Assembly: GCF_016908495.1 (NCBI RefSeq)
Contig: NZ_JAFBDZ010000003.1
Span: forward strand, 310,001-374,000
From: Rossellomorea pakistanensis
Lineage (GTDB): Bacteria; Bacillota; Bacilli; Bacillales; Bacillaceae_B
DNA length: 64,000 nucleotides
Direction of reading: 5' to 3'
Part shown: positions 1 through 8,769 of the stretch, piece after piece
Layout: each line of letters begins with the position of its first letter
Numbering within the stretch: position 1 is the stretch's first letter
Notes under the pieces: model-generated
Databases searched by the model: none
What the model was told of the DNA's origin: nothing
What the model saw: only the letters and a program-made list of their open reading frames with translations
Program-made: the position numbers and the translations under genes

Positions 1-1011
1 ATTGCTTCTGAGCTGCCTATCAACCATAAATATCCACCATTTAGGGGTCATGATTATTTAAAGGAAGCGGTTTCGACATTTTACAAACGTGAGTATGATG
101 TAGACATTGATCCTAAAACAGAGGTAGCCGTTTTGTTTGGAGGAAAAGGTGGATTAGTAGAAATTCCCCCGTGTTTATTGAATCCAGGAGATACTGTCCT
201 TGTACCTGACCCAGGTTATCCAGATTATTGGTCAGGTGTTGCTTTGGCAAGGGCAGAGATGCACATGATGCCTTTAAAAGAGGAGCATTCTTTCCTACCT
301 CAATATGACAATATTCCAGAAGAAATTCTTCAAAAAGCGAAGCTCATGTTTTTGAACTATCCAAACAATCCAACTGGTGCTATCGCTGATCTGAATTTTT
401 TCAATGAAACGATTCAACTGGCCCAGACTCACGATTTATGCATTGTTCATGATTTTGCCTATGGTGCGATAGGTTTTGATGGTCATAAACCGATTAGCTT
501 CCTTCAGACTCCTGGTGCGAAAGATGTTGGGATAGAAATCTATACGATGTCGAAATCCTATAATATGGCTGGATGGCGAATCGGTTTTGCCATTGGAAAT
601 CCAAGTGTAATAGAAGCCATTAACCTTATCCAAGATCACTTATATGTAAGTATATTTGGAGCCATTCAAGAGGCTGCGGCTGAAGCATTATTAGGACCCC
701 AAGAATGTATAGATAGCCTAGTCGAGACATATCAAAGCAGACGAGATCTTCTAATTTCTGGACTACATGAGATTGGCTGGAATGTAACAGCCCCTAAAGG
801 TTCATTCTTCGCGTGGTTAAAAGTACCTGAAGGATTTACATCAGAGACTTTCTCTGATTTTCTTTTAGAAGAAATAGGAGTGATCGTTGCTCCAGGAATC
901 GGATTTGGTGAGTATGGTGGTCAATATGTCCGGGTAGGTTTATTGACATCAGAGGAACGGATAAAAGAAGCTATATCTAGAATCCGAAAGTTAGGAATAT
1001 TCTTGACATAA
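1..1011 (+). CDS. mtnE: Methionine salvage aminotransferase MtnE, 5'-truncated by the window edge
   Basis: A class I/II PLP-dependent aminotransferase. In methionine salvage MtnE transaminates 2-keto-4-methylthiobutyrate to methionine. The frame is open from base 1 without a start codon, so about 60 N-terminal residues lie outside the window and 336 are visible. The substrate/PLP motif NYPNNPTG sits near visible residue 119, and the PLP lysine is in MSKSYNMAGWR near residue 185. The C-terminal small domain ends normally. It lies directly before an S-box leader and mtnWXBD, as in B. subtilis, which supports mtnE over other aminotransferases such as patA. The TTG at 133 is internal and not a start. 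Confidence 0.85.
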   Translation: MASELPINHKYPPFRGHDYLKEAVSTFYKREYDVDIDPKTEVAVLFGGKGGLVEIPPCLLNPGDTVLVPDPGYPDYWSGVALARAEMHMMPLKEEHSFLPQYDNIPEEILQKAKLMFLNYPNNPTGAIADLNFFNETIQLAQTHDLCIVHDFAYGAIGFDGHKPISFLQTPGAKDVGIEIYTMSKSYNMAGWRIGFAIGNPSVIEAINLIQDHLYVSIFGAIQEAAAEALLGPQECIDSLVETYQSRRDLLISGLHEIGWNVTAPKGSFFAWLKVPEGFTSETFSDFLLEEIGVIVAPGIGFGEYGGQYVRVGLLTSEERIKEAISRIRKLGIFLT

Positions 1012-1031
1012 CCATAGATTGATGTCATAAT
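1003..1031 (+). promoter_or_regulatory. Sigma-A promoter for the mtnWXBD leader
   Basis: TTGACA (1003-1008), a 17-base spacer and CATAAT (1026-1031). It overlaps the stop of mtnE and would start transcription about 30 bases before the S-box aptamer. A TATAAT at 1062-1067 also exists but abuts the aptamer and has a poor -35. Confidence 0.65.
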
Positions 1032-1067
1032 CCAAATTAATTTCACAAACAAAAATAACTTTATAAT

Positions 1068-1217
1068 TCTTATCAAGAGCAGGTGGAGGGACCAGCCCGT
1101 CGAAGCCCGGCAACCGACTTTCATTAGAAAGCACGGTGCTAATTCTTGCAGCAAATTAAGCTGAGAGATAAGAAGATTGGATACTAAACCTCTTCTTATC
1201 GAAGAGGTTTTTTTGGT
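1068..1217 (+). promoter_or_regulatory. SAM-I (S-box) riboswitch with terminator
   Basis: The S-box core is present: CTTATCAAGAG...GGTGGAGGGA, then GCCCGGCAACC and the closing GAGAGATAAGAAG. P1 pairs TTCTTATC (1067-1074) with GATAAGAA (1167-1174). An intrinsic terminator follows: AAACCTCTTC (1186-1195) pairs with GAAGAGGTTT (1201-1210), then a T run. The 5' terminator arm CTTCTTATC (1192-1200) is exactly complementary to GATAAGAAG (1167-1175). SAM-bound P1 and the antiterminator are therefore mutually exclusive, the standard transcription-attenuation logic: high SAM gives termination and low SAM expresses mtnWXBD. Confidence 0.95.
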
Positions 1218-1262
1218 TTATTAGTGAAGTCGTGGATTAATCCCTAAAAGGTGGTCTTATAT

Positions 1263-2462
1263 ATGAGTGAAATAATTGCAACATATCAACTTTCTAGTAA
1301 TCTTACAAATCTAGAAAAGAGAGCAGAAGGGATAGCACTTGGTTTAACAGTTGGTTCGTGGACTAACCTCCCTAGCTTAAAACAAGAGCAGCTTAAAAAA
1401 CATAAGGGAAGAGTCCATTCCATTAATGAAAATGGTGAGGTTAAAATTGCCTATCCAGCAGTGAACTTTTCTCCTGACATTCCAGCTATCTTAACAACTG
1501 TGTTTGGTAAGCTTTCATTGGACGGAAAGATTAAACTTGTAGATTTAGAATTTTCGAATTCGTTGAAGAAGCATTTTCCTGGTCCTAGGTTCGGAATTGA
1601 AGGGATAAGAAAGCTGACAAATGTTTATGACCGTCCATTGCTAATGAGTATATTCAAAGGTGTGATCGGTAGAGGTATGAATGAATTGGAGGATCAATTA
1701 AGGTTACAAGCACTTGGTGGAGTCGACCTTGTTAAGGATGATGAAATCCTCTTTGAAAATGAATTGACGCCCTTTGATGAAAGGATTATCCGTGGGAAAC
1801 AAATACTTGAAGAAGTATACTCCGAATCGGGAAAAAGAACTGTGTATGCAGTAAATTTAACAGGAAAAACATTTGAATTAAAGGAGAAAGCGATAAGAGC
1901 CAAAGAGCTTGGGGCCGATGCTTTACTTTTTAATGTATTTACTTATGGGTTAGACGTTCTTCAGGAATTACGGGAAGATTCAAATATCAATCTCCCTATA
2001 ATGGCACATCCCTCATATAGTGGTGCTGTTGTAGCTTCACAGGAATATGGTGTTTCCTACGGGCTATTGCTAGGAAAGTTATTACGTTATGTCGGTGCAG
2101 ATTTATCATTATTTCCCTCCCCTTATGGAAGTGTAGCAATCCCTAAAAAAGACGCTTTAGCCATTTCACATGAATTAACACAAGAGGATGAAAGCATGAA
2201 AAAAGCATTTCCTGTCCCATCTGCAGGTATTCACCCAGGACTCGTTCCATTATTATTTAATGACTTTGGTATTGAAAGTGTAATCAATGCAGGAGGGGGC
2301 ATTCATGGTCATCCAAGAGGTGCTCATGGTGGAGGGATTGCTTTCCATCAAGCCATTTCCGCTACCATAAAAGGAGAAAGCCTGGAGGAGGCAGCATCAA
2401 ACCACTTGGAGTTAGCTGAAGCCCTTCAAATTTGGGGGAGTGTGGAGGTAATAAATAAATGA
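1263..2462 (+). CDS. mtnW: 2,3-diketo-5-methylthiopentyl-1-phosphate enolase (RuBisCO-like protein)
   Basis: A RuBisCO-like protein (399 aa) that enolises 2,3-diketo-5-methylthiopentyl-1-phosphate in methionine salvage; it does not fix CO2. The large-subunit barrel is recognisable: [10 protein letters not shown] carries the lysine (about K158) carbamylated for Mg2+ binding, and a glycine/histidine-rich [15 protein letters not shown] phosphate-binding stretch lies near the C-terminus. The ATG at 1263 is chosen because AAAGGTGG precedes it at good spacing; the upstream in-frame GTG at 1251 overlaps that site. Its stop overlaps mtnX by ATGA, so the two are translationally coupled. Transcription is controlled by the upstream S-box. 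Confidence 0.93.
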   Translation: MSEIIATYQLSSNLTNLEKRAEGIALGLTVGSWTNLPSLKQEQLKKHKGRVHSINENGEVKIAYPAVNFSPDIPAILTTVFGKLSLDGKIKLVDLEFSNSLKKHFPGPRFGIEGIRKLTNVYDRPLLMSIFKGVIGRGMNELEDQLRLQALGGVDLVKDDEILFENELTPFDERIIRGKQILEEVYSESGKRTVYAVNLTGKTFELKEKAIRAKELGADALLFNVFTYGLDVLQELREDSNINLPIMAHPSYSGAVVASQEYGVSYGLLLGKLLRYVGADLSLFPSPYGSVAIPKKDALAISHELTQEDESMKKAFPVPSAGIHPGLVPLLFNDFGIESVINAGGGIHGHPRGAHGGGIAFHQAISATIKGESLEEAASNHLELAEALQIWGSVEVINK

Positions 2463-3124
2463 GAAATCCAATGATTATTTGTGATTTTGATGGAACGATT
2501 ACAGAGTCAGATAATATTATTGCGATTATGAATAAATTTGCACCAGCTGGGTGGAAAGCGATAAAAGATCAGATATTCTTAAAAGAAGTTTCCATCCAAG
2601 ATGGGGTAGGGAAAATGTTTAGTCTATTATCCTCAGACTTAAAAGAAAACATTATTGATTATTTAAACCAGAATAGTAGATTTCGGGAAGGATTTACGGA
2701 ATTCCTTACATTTGTAAAAAAAAACCAAATCCCTTTTTACGTCGTAAGTGGAGGAATAGATTTCTTTGTTTACAAGTTATTGGAGGATCATCTTGACCCA
2801 TCTGAAATCTACTGCAACCAAGCAGAATTTAGCGGCGGGAATATTCAGATACAATGGCCTTATTCATGTGATCAACAGTGTTCAAATCAAGGTTGTGGAT
2901 GCTGTAAACCGTCTGTCATTAGAAGAATGAATACAGAGGATTATGAAGTCATCGTCATTGGTGATTCGATTACCGATTTAGAAGCAGCAAAATGCGCAGA
3001 TTATATTTTTGCCAGAGACTTCCTTGCAGAACAGTGTGATAAACTTGCCCTTCCTTACTCACGATTCGAAACCTTTTTTGATTGTAAAAGTGAATTGGAA
3101 AAGAGTTTGGGGGTGAAAAAGTGA
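2459..3124 (+). CDS. mtnX: 2-hydroxy-3-keto-5-methylthiopentenyl-1-phosphate phosphatase
   Basis: A HAD-superfamily phosphatase of 221 aa that dephosphorylates the enol product of MtnW to the acireductone. HAD motif I is CDFDGTIT, with the nucleophile at D9 and general acid at D11. Motif II lies in VVSGG, and motif III/IV in [12 protein letters not shown] cysteine-rich loop (CDQQC..GCGCC, about residues 140-152) is typical of the MtnX family as I recall it. The gene overlaps mtnW (ATGA) and mtnB (GTGA), a tight four-gene operon. Together MtnW and MtnX replace the single MtnC enzyme of other bacteria. Confidence 0.92.
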   Translation: MRNPMIICDFDGTITESDNIIAIMNKFAPAGWKAIKDQIFLKEVSIQDGVGKMFSLLSSDLKENIIDYLNQNSRFREGFTEFLTFVKKNQIPFYVVSGGIDFFVYKLLEDHLDPSEIYCNQAEFSGGNIQIQWPYSCDQQCSNQGCGCCKPSVIRRMNTEDYEVIVIGDSITDLEAAKCADYIFARDFLAEQCDKLALPYSRFETFFDCKSELEKSLGVKK

Positions 3125-3753
3125 AAATGAATTACGAAAATCAATGGAATGAATTAGCCGATATTAAAGATGAACTTGCACAAAGGGACTGGTTTATGGG
3201 AACTAGCGGAAATCTTGCTATAAAAGTTGAGAATTCCCCCTTGTCCTTTCTTGTTACAGCTAGTGGTAAAGATAAACGTAAAAGAACAAGTGAAGACTTT
3301 TTACTAGTTGAACAAAACGGTTTACCTGTAGAGGAGACTACGTTAAAACCCTCAGCAGAGACGCTGTTGCATTGTAAAGTTTTTCAACAAAGTAAAGCAG
3401 GGTGTTGTCTGCATGTCCATACTGTTGCAAATAATGTTATCTCAGAATTGTTCAGTGAGGAGAGGGAAGTAACCTTTAAGGAGCAGGAATTAATAAAAGC
3501 ATGGGGAAAGTGGGGACAGGAAGATTCGTTAACCATTCCGATCATTTATAATTACGCCCATATTCCTCGGCTCGCAGAAGAGTTTGGTCTACATGTTAAT
3601 GAAGATCATGGAGCAGTATTAATAAGAAATCACGGCATAACCGTCTGGGGAAAGAATGGCTTTGAAGCAAAAAAGCTCCTGGAGGCATGTGAATTCTTAT
3701 TTCAATATAAAATTACACTTCTACAAACGAAAAGAATGGAATTATTCAATTAA
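3121..3753 (+). CDS. mtnB: Methylthioribulose-1-phosphate dehydratase
   Basis: A class II aldolase/adducin-family protein (210 aa) that dehydrates 5-methylthioribulose-1-phosphate to the diketo substrate of MtnW. The metal ligands are visible as HVH (H98 and H100) and a later NHG histidine near residue 171. The N-terminal GTSGN and TASGKDK stretches are the usual substrate-binding loops. The annotated start is the GTG overlapping the mtnX stop; an ATG two codons later (3127) is equally possible from the GGGGGTGA site upstream. Third gene of the S-box operon. Confidence 0.92.
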   Translation: MKMNYENQWNELADIKDELAQRDWFMGTSGNLAIKVENSPLSFLVTASGKDKRKRTSEDFLLVEQNGLPVEETTLKPSAETLLHCKVFQQSKAGCCLHVHTVANNVISELFSEEREVTFKEQELIKAWGKWGQEDSLTIPIIYNYAHIPRLAEEFGLHVNEDHGAVLIRNHGITVWGKNGFEAKKLLEACEFLFQYKITLLQTKRMELFN

Positions 3754-3767
3754 GAGGAGGAAATATA

Positions 3768-4301
3768 ATGACAATCATTAAAATTCAAGGTACTGAGACA
3801 GTAATCAACAATCAGGACAATGTTGTAGAATTTCTACAAAATCAAGGTGTTATTTATGAGCATTGGGATATTGAAAAATTACCTAATAATCTTAAGGGAA
3901 AATTCTTATTATCAGATCAAGAAAAAGAAGAGATATTATCTGTTTTTCAAGCAGAAATCAAAGACATATCAGTAAGAAGAGGTTATAAAGCATGGGATGT
4001 TATTTCTCTTTCAGATACTACCCCGAATCTAGATGAGCTTTTGAAGAATTTTAAACAAGAACATCATCATACAGATGATGAAGTTAGATTTATTGTAAAC
4101 GGTCACGGAGTCTTTGTTATTCAGGGGAAGAACGGCCAATTTTTTGAGGTTCATTTAAATCCTGGAGATCTCATATCTGTTCCAGAAAATGTTCGTCATT
4201 ATTTTACATTATCAGATGATCGTCAAGTTGTGGCAGTAAGGATTTTTGTGACACAAGAGGGGTGGGTTCCGATATACGAAGAAAAAAATGTGAATGCTTA
4301 A
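3768..4301 (+). CDS. mtnD: Acireductone dioxygenase
   Basis: A cupin dioxygenase (177 aa, usual family size) that cleaves the acireductone to 2-keto-4-methylthiobutyrate and formate (Fe form), the MtnE substrate. The metal set HxHxxxE is at H99/H101/E105 in EHHHTDDEVRF, and the fourth ligand is in NVRHYF near residue 143. A GAGGAGG ribosome site lies in the 14-base gap after mtnB. Last gene of the operon, followed by the terminator at 4364. Confidence 0.94.
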   Translation: MTIIKIQGTETVINNQDNVVEFLQNQGVIYEHWDIEKLPNNLKGKFLLSDQEKEEILSVFQAEIKDISVRRGYKAWDVISLSDTTPNLDELLKNFKQEHHHTDDEVRFIVNGHGVFVIQGKNGQFFEVHLNPGDLISVPENVRHYFTLSDDRQVVAVRIFVTQEGWVPIYEEKNVNA

Positions 4302-4363
4302 AAAATCAAGAGGTTGGCATTATGAGAATCAGGTTTTGATTCTGGGTGCATATTATGCTGAAG

Positions 4364-4400
4364 GCGTGAATTCAAACAGGAATTCACGCTCATTTTTGTT
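4364..4400 (+). terminator. Intrinsic terminator of mtnWXBD
   Basis: A perfect 10-bp stem, GCGTGAATTC (4364-4373) with GAATTCACGC (4380-4389), loop AAACAG, then TCATTTTTG. A second small hairpin (AGAATCA/TGATTCT, about 4325-4343) lies just before it. Confidence 0.85.
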
Positions 4401-4993
4401 ATGAAATTAATGTTTTTCATACTTTTGATCTGATTTCTCATTCATATGATTTCTATCAAAAGGAAATACTTGTTGTTTAGTTTGAAATATGTGCGGTAAC
4501 TAGTGGTCAATGTCGCTCGTTGGCGAATCATTTTCGATGAAGGACAAAACTATACATATTTAGATAGGGACTGTCCTTCATAACGCTGATGAAGGATCAA
4601 ACTGAACAAACTAGGGTATAAACTGTCTCTTATAAACTCAATATTCTTTTCGGTTGATCTAGGTAGCAATTATCTTTGAATTAGCTCCTCGTTTTAACCC
4701 TGAGAAATCATATACCTTTTTCGATATGATCATGACTGCTTGCATATCGAACCCTTGGTTTTACCTCTTACTTTTCATAGATTACCGGAATATAAAACTG
4801 AATATTCTAAATAAACAGATTCGTTTTACCGTAATTTTTGTCGAACATTTGGAGGGATATTGTTGATTAAGTTGTTCTTTTAACTTTATTTGTCTAATTT
4901 TGCGAATCTATTTACTTTTCTATTAAATGTTGTGATAATACCTAAGTAATGATTGTTACGGTTTTCGAAAAGATTAATATAAAGGGGTCTATT
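4401..4993. other. Long intergenic region before spo0E
   Basis: About 590 bases with no convincing gene. It holds short repeats of GATGAAGGA(C/T) near 4538, 4577 and 4586, and a 33-codon open stretch on the minus strand (about 4662-4758) that may be a decayed coding remnant. A Spo0A-like box lies at 4836-4845. I see no clear promoter hexamers. Confidence 0.4.
4836..4845 (+). promoter_or_regulatory. Possible Spo0A box upstream of spo0E
   Basis: TTTTGTCGAA, an exact match to the 0A-box core TGTCGAA, about 150 bases before the spo0E-like start. A single short match in AT-rich DNA, so tentative. Confidence 0.35.
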
Positions 4994-5239
4994 ATGGTGA
5001 TTATTTGTTCAAGCTTAAGAAAAAAGATACTAGTAAATAAAATTAAAAAAAAGAGATCACAAATGATATTTTTAGGTGGAAAATTTGGATTTACAGATAA
5101 ACAAACAGTCGAATGTAGCCAAGAATTAGACAAACTATTAAATCTGTATCAGCAATATCAAAGTAAAAACGATAAGAAAGGTAAATGGTCGGTTCTTTTA
5201 TTTCAATCTGAATCAAAAAAGACCGCTGATTATGTATAG
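4994..5239 (+). CDS. spo0E: Spo0E-like aspartyl-phosphate phosphatase
   Basis: A small protein (81 aa) of the Spo0E family, which dephosphorylates Spo0A~P and so delays sporulation. The family signature SQELDKLLNLYQ is near residues 43-54, preceded by the first helix (KIKKKRSQMIFLGGKFG). The ATG at 4994 is chosen because AAAGGGG (4981-4987) sits 7 bases upstream; the longer frame from 4949 lacks such a site. In B. subtilis spo0E follows mtnD at this locus, matching the position. The lysine/serine-rich tail is not conserved in the family as I know it. The gene converges on the ZIP transporter 10 bases away. Confidence 0.85.
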   Translation: MVIICSSLRKKILVNKIKKKRSQMIFLGGKFGFTDKQTVECSQELDKLLNLYQQYQSKNDKKGKWSVLLFQSESKKTADYV

Positions 5240-5249
5240 CAGTCATCTT

Positions 5250-5981
5250 CTAAAGACTTTCAATTAAAATGATCATGAACAAAATTCCAATAATAAAGGA
5301 GAAGGTCGCATTTCTTTCGTTTCCATCACCATGACTCTCTGGTATTAACTCCTTATAAATGATAAACAGCATAGCACCAGCTGCAAAAGCTAAACCATAC
5401 GGAACAAGGAAATTTACAAACGAAGTTAAGTAATATCCTAATATTCCGGTAACGATTTCGATGGCACCTGTTAAAGTAGCGATGATAAAAGCATTAAACT
5501 TTTTTATCTTTTGATTCATGAGAAATAATGCAACGAGGAACCCTTCAGGTGCATTTTGAAGTCCAATTGCAAATGCAATTAAGTTCCCCGTTTCGGACTG
5601 TTCAACTGCATAGCTCACACCAACAGAAAGTCCTTCGGGGATATTGTGTAATGTGATTGCAGCTACAATTAACATTGCTTTTTCGTCAATCTCAATACCT
5701 TTTCGTGAATGTTCTAAGTCGATATGTGGTATGTACTTTTCCATGATGGTAAGTGTTAATACACCTAAGAAAATTCCTATTAGAAGTGGAAGTATCCCAC
5801 CTGCTGCAAGTGACTCAGGAATTAAGCTGAGTAAAGAAGCAGCCATCATAATCCCCGCTGTAAAGGCAAGAAGTATATCTCTCCACTTATGTGTAATTGT
5901 ACCCTGTAGAAAAAGAATAAGTAATGCACCTACTCCTGTAGAAAGTGCAGACAACGTGCTACCGACTAATACCTGACTCAT
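5250..5981 (-). CDS. ZIP-family divalent metal transporter
   Basis: A membrane protein of 243 aa with about eight hydrophobic segments and the two ZIP signature motifs, HNIPEGLS in TM4 and QNAPEGF in TM5, which carry the metal-binding His/Asn/Glu residues. It probably imports zinc or another divalent metal. The ATG at 5981 is preferred (GGAAGGATC upstream); the longer open frame to 6089 gives an AT-rich hydrophobic extension without a ribosome site. It resembles the ZupT/GufA branch. Monocistronic, and it converges with spo0E. Confidence 0.85.
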   Translation of the reverse strand: MSQVLVGSTLSALSTGVGALLILFLQGTITHKWRDILLAFTAGIMMAASLLSLIPESLAAGGILPLLIGIFLGVLTLTIMEKYIPHIDLEHSRKGIEIDEKAMLIVAAITLHNIPEGLSVGVSYAVEQSETGNLIAFAIGLQNAPEGFLVALFLMNQKIKKFNAFIIATLTGAIEIVTGILGYYLTSFVNFLVPYGLAFAAGAMLFIIYKELIPESHGDGNERNATFSFIIGILFMIILIESL

Positions 5982-6423
5982 GTTTGTCCCAGATCCTTCC
6001 AAAAAATTGATACTTCTTATGTACTCATTATAGAAAATGATGATCCACTTACTAATAATAATTATTAAAATCTTTCTACAATATACCATGAATTAGATAT
6101 AGAAGAAAAAGTTTTAACATGATCCTTAAAGAAATGGAATAGAAATAAAACCTTAGTCATAAACGAACTCGTTAAATTCTAGAGAGGCTGTCCAAAACAA
6201 AGGTTAGGATATCATATCGACTATATATAGAGGCATTAGTTGTTGCACTTCTATATGTTTGTCGAAGAATGGTTCAAGAACCTTTTTCGGAAAGCTTTTT
6301 TTTCATCTTTATTCGTGAAAAGAATAATTAAGGTCAAATGATATACTCTACCAATTATAAGGGTACTTCCATTCGGTTTTTTGTTAAAATAGACATACTA
6401 GACTAATTAAAGGGGGCCCTGGA
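5982..6423. other. Divergent intergenic region, ZIP gene and nucleotidase gene
   Basis: About 440 bases between divergent genes. It contains GAGGCTGTCCAAAAC near 6183, resembling one end of the GGGCTGTCCCAAA palindrome family (see 21604 and 24539) but without the partner arm. No regulator site was recognised. Confidence 0.35.
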
Positions 6424-8010
6424 ATGAAAACAAAAATAACCATTCTTGAAACTAGTGATGTTCATGGTAATGTATATCCTATTAATTATGGAACAAATCT
6501 ACCACAATCATTAGGACTCGCAAAAGCTGCATCACTTATTAAAAGGATTAAACGTGAACAATCAAATGTTATCACAATAGACAATGGTGACCTCATACAA
6601 GGAACACCCCTTACATATCACTATGTTAAAAATATGGATCAACAGTCCAATCCGATGATCGAAATACTTAATCATTTAGAATATGATGCAGCTGTTATTG
6701 GAAATCATGAGTTTAATTATGGTATGGCCACTTTAAAAAAAGCTGTAAGTCAATCAAATTTTCCTTGGCTTTCCGCTAATATTGTTCATCACTCGACAAA
6801 AGAAACATATTTTGGATTACCTTATATTATCAAATCCTTTGATAGTGGAATGAGGGTGGCAATATTGGGGGTAACGACTCACTATATCCCTAATTGGGAA
6901 AAGCCCAGTCATATTAAAGATGTCCATTTTGAAGATGCCTTACATGCAACAAAACGTTGGGTACGATATATTCATGAGGAAGAAAATCCAGACTTGTTGA
7001 TTGTTTCCTATCACGGCGGAATTGAAAAAGATCTTTCAACAGGTGAAAGAACTGAGAAGGAAACAGGAGAAAATCAAGGGTATCGAATATGTATGGAAGT
7101 AGATGGAATTGATGTACTCTTAACAGGCCATCAGCATAGAAAGCTTTCCGGAGAAATAAATGGAGTAGTTGTTGTTCAACCTAGTTTCAACGGAGAATGT
7201 GTGGCGAAAGTAGACTTAGAATTGGAAAAGACAAGTGATTCTTGGAAACTCATTCATAAAGAAGCAGAGATTCTTTCAATATCAGAAGAAGTGACTGATA
7301 ACGAAATAGTAAATCTTGCTTATTATTATGAACAAGAAGCACAGAAATGGCTAGACCAGCCAATTGGAAGAATAATGGGGGACATGACCATAGCAGATCC
7401 CTTTAGAGCTAGACTTGAGGAACATCCGCTTGTTGAATTTATTAATAGAGTTCAGATGCATGCTGCTGAAGTAGAAATATCAAATACTGCTTTATTTAAT
7501 AATACAGCAAGAGGACTTCCGAAAAACGTAACGATGAGAGATATTGTGTCAAATTATATCTATCCTAACACACTAACGGTTCTAGAAATCAACGGGGAAG
7601 ATATAAAAGCGGCACTGGAACGATCCGCTTCCTATTTTATGGTTGAGGATGATGAAACAATCGCTATAAATCCAGAATTCTCCACACCTAAACCTCAGCA
7701 CTATAATTATGATATGTGGGAAGGGATTCATTATGTGATGGATATTGCACGTCCCATTGGAGACAGAATTGTGAGCCTTAGCTTTAAGGGTGAGCCGATT
7801 AATAAAGAAAAAATATACAAAGTCGTCATGAATAATTACCGTGCAGGAGGCGGTGGTGAATATCGAATGTTCCAAGGAAAGAAAATAGTAAGGGAAGTAC
7901 AAATTGATATGACAGAGCTATTGGCAAATTATTTTCTTGAACATAAAGAGATTAAAGCAGAAGTGAATCATAATTGGAAGGTTGTAATAAATGGAAAAGG
8001 ACACAATTGA
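6424..8010 (+). CDS. Bifunctional metallophosphatase / 5'-nucleotidase family protein (cytoplasmic)
   Basis: A 528-aa calcineurin-like phosphoesterase with a 5'-nucleotidase C-terminal domain (UshA/CpdB architecture). The N-terminal dimetal motifs are all present: DVHGN (residues 13-17), DNGDLIQG, GNHEFNYG and, near 238, GHQHRK. The C-terminal domain begins about residue 310 and holds the substrate-binding FNNTARG and NNYRAGGGGEY. No signal peptide, so it should act in the cytosol, unlike secreted CpdB or YfkN. Likely substrates are 2',3'-cyclic nucleotides or nucleoside monophosphates; sequence alone does not decide. The ATG at 6424 follows AAGGGGG. Confidence 0.82.
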   Translation: MKTKITILETSDVHGNVYPINYGTNLPQSLGLAKAASLIKRIKREQSNVITIDNGDLIQGTPLTYHYVKNMDQQSNPMIEILNHLEYDAAVIGNHEFNYGMATLKKAVSQSNFPWLSANIVHHSTKETYFGLPYIIKSFDSGMRVAILGVTTHYIPNWEKPSHIKDVHFEDALHATKRWVRYIHEEENPDLLIVSYHGGIEKDLSTGERTEKETGENQGYRICMEVDGIDVLLTGHQHRKLSGEINGVVVVQPSFNGECVAKVDLELEKTSDSWKLIHKEAEILSISEEVTDNEIVNLAYYYEQEAQKWLDQPIGRIMGDMTIADPFRARLEEHPLVEFINRVQMHAAEVEISNTALFNNTARGLPKNVTMRDIVSNYIYPNTLTVLEINGEDIKAALERSASYFMVEDDETIAINPEFSTPKPQHYNYDMWEGIHYVMDIARPIGDRIVSLSFKGEPINKEKIYKVVMNNYRAGGGGEYRMFQGKKIVREVQIDMTELLANYFLEHKEIKAEVNHNWKVVINGKGHN

Positions 8011-8077
8011 CAGTTCCTTTTCACTTTTGTATAATAGTTTGAAATTGAGATATTTATACATTTAAAGGAATGAATAC

Positions 8078-8530
8078 ATGATGAGTGAAAGAAATGACAT
8101 TGAACAATCATTAAAACTATTTATCGTCCTATCAAGAGCCTTTAAGGCAATAAATGAAGAAGTAAATAAATTTATCCAAGAGAAAGACTTAAATCCAACA
8201 GAATTTGGAGTCCTAGAACTTCTCTATCACAAAGGAGATCAACCTCTTCAACAAATAGGTGGAAAAATACTATTAGCAAGTGGGAGTATTACCTATGTAG
8301 TAGATAAGCTTGAGAAAAAAGGGCTTATTAAGCGTGTGGCATGCCCTAACGATCGCAGGGTCACCTACGCTCAGATTACTGAAAGTGGTAAAGAGTTCAT
8401 TGCTGAAATATTCCCTGAGCATGAGGAGAGGATTCATAAACTTATGTCAGTTATTAGTAATGAAGAGAAGGATATTGCTATTAATTTGTTAAAGAAAGTA
8501 GGACTTTCTATAAAAGATCTGTCCTATTAA
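8078..8530 (+). CDS. MarR-family transcriptional regulator (YkvE-like)
   Basis: A 150-aa winged-helix repressor of the MarR family. The DNA-binding part runs through LASGSITYVVDKLEKKGLI and the wing PNDRRVTYAQITESG. The core matches my memory of B. subtilis YkvE, which lies in the same chromosomal area. An AAAGGA site at 8063 supports the start near 8078 or the next ATG at 8081. Its target is not evident; neighbours on both sides are independent units. A good terminator follows. Confidence 0.8.
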   Translation: MMSERNDIEQSLKLFIVLSRAFKAINEEVNKFIQEKDLNPTEFGVLELLYHKGDQPLQQIGGKILLASGSITYVVDKLEKKGLIKRVACPNDRRVTYAQITESGKEFIAEIFPEHEERIHKLMSVISNEEKDIAINLLKKVGLSIKDLSY

Positions 8531-8535
8531 ATTCG

Positions 8536-8558
8536 ACCTCGATTCGAGGTTTTTTTTA
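8536..8558 (+). terminator. Terminator of the MarR gene
   Basis: A 6-bp stem ACCTCG/CGAGGT with a 3-base ATT loop followed by eight T. A TGGCTGTTTCTAAAA fragment of repeat family A lies just after it (about 8562-8580). Confidence 0.8.
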
Positions 8559-8769
8559 TTTTTGGCTGTTTCTAAAAGTTTGTTGCTACCTAAGATCAGT
8601 CGGAAATACATCTTATTAGCTGCGGGTTAAATAACAACAATCATGACGAATAGAGCCTTATTTTTAAAATAATGAATGGTTTTACTAATAAAAAGGATGT
8701 TCGCTTCAATTGATAGAGGAGTTTGAGAAGCTGTTATCGAATATTATGGAGAGAATAGGAGGCAAAAAA

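Noticed and set aside
1062..1067. TATAAT just before the S-box
   Set aside because: No acceptable -35, and it would start transcription inside P1; the TTGACA/CATAAT pair at 1003-1031 is better.
4659..4758. Minus-strand 33-codon stretch that could be a transposase scrap
   Set aside because: No flanking continuation in any frame and no inverted repeats; family not recognisable.
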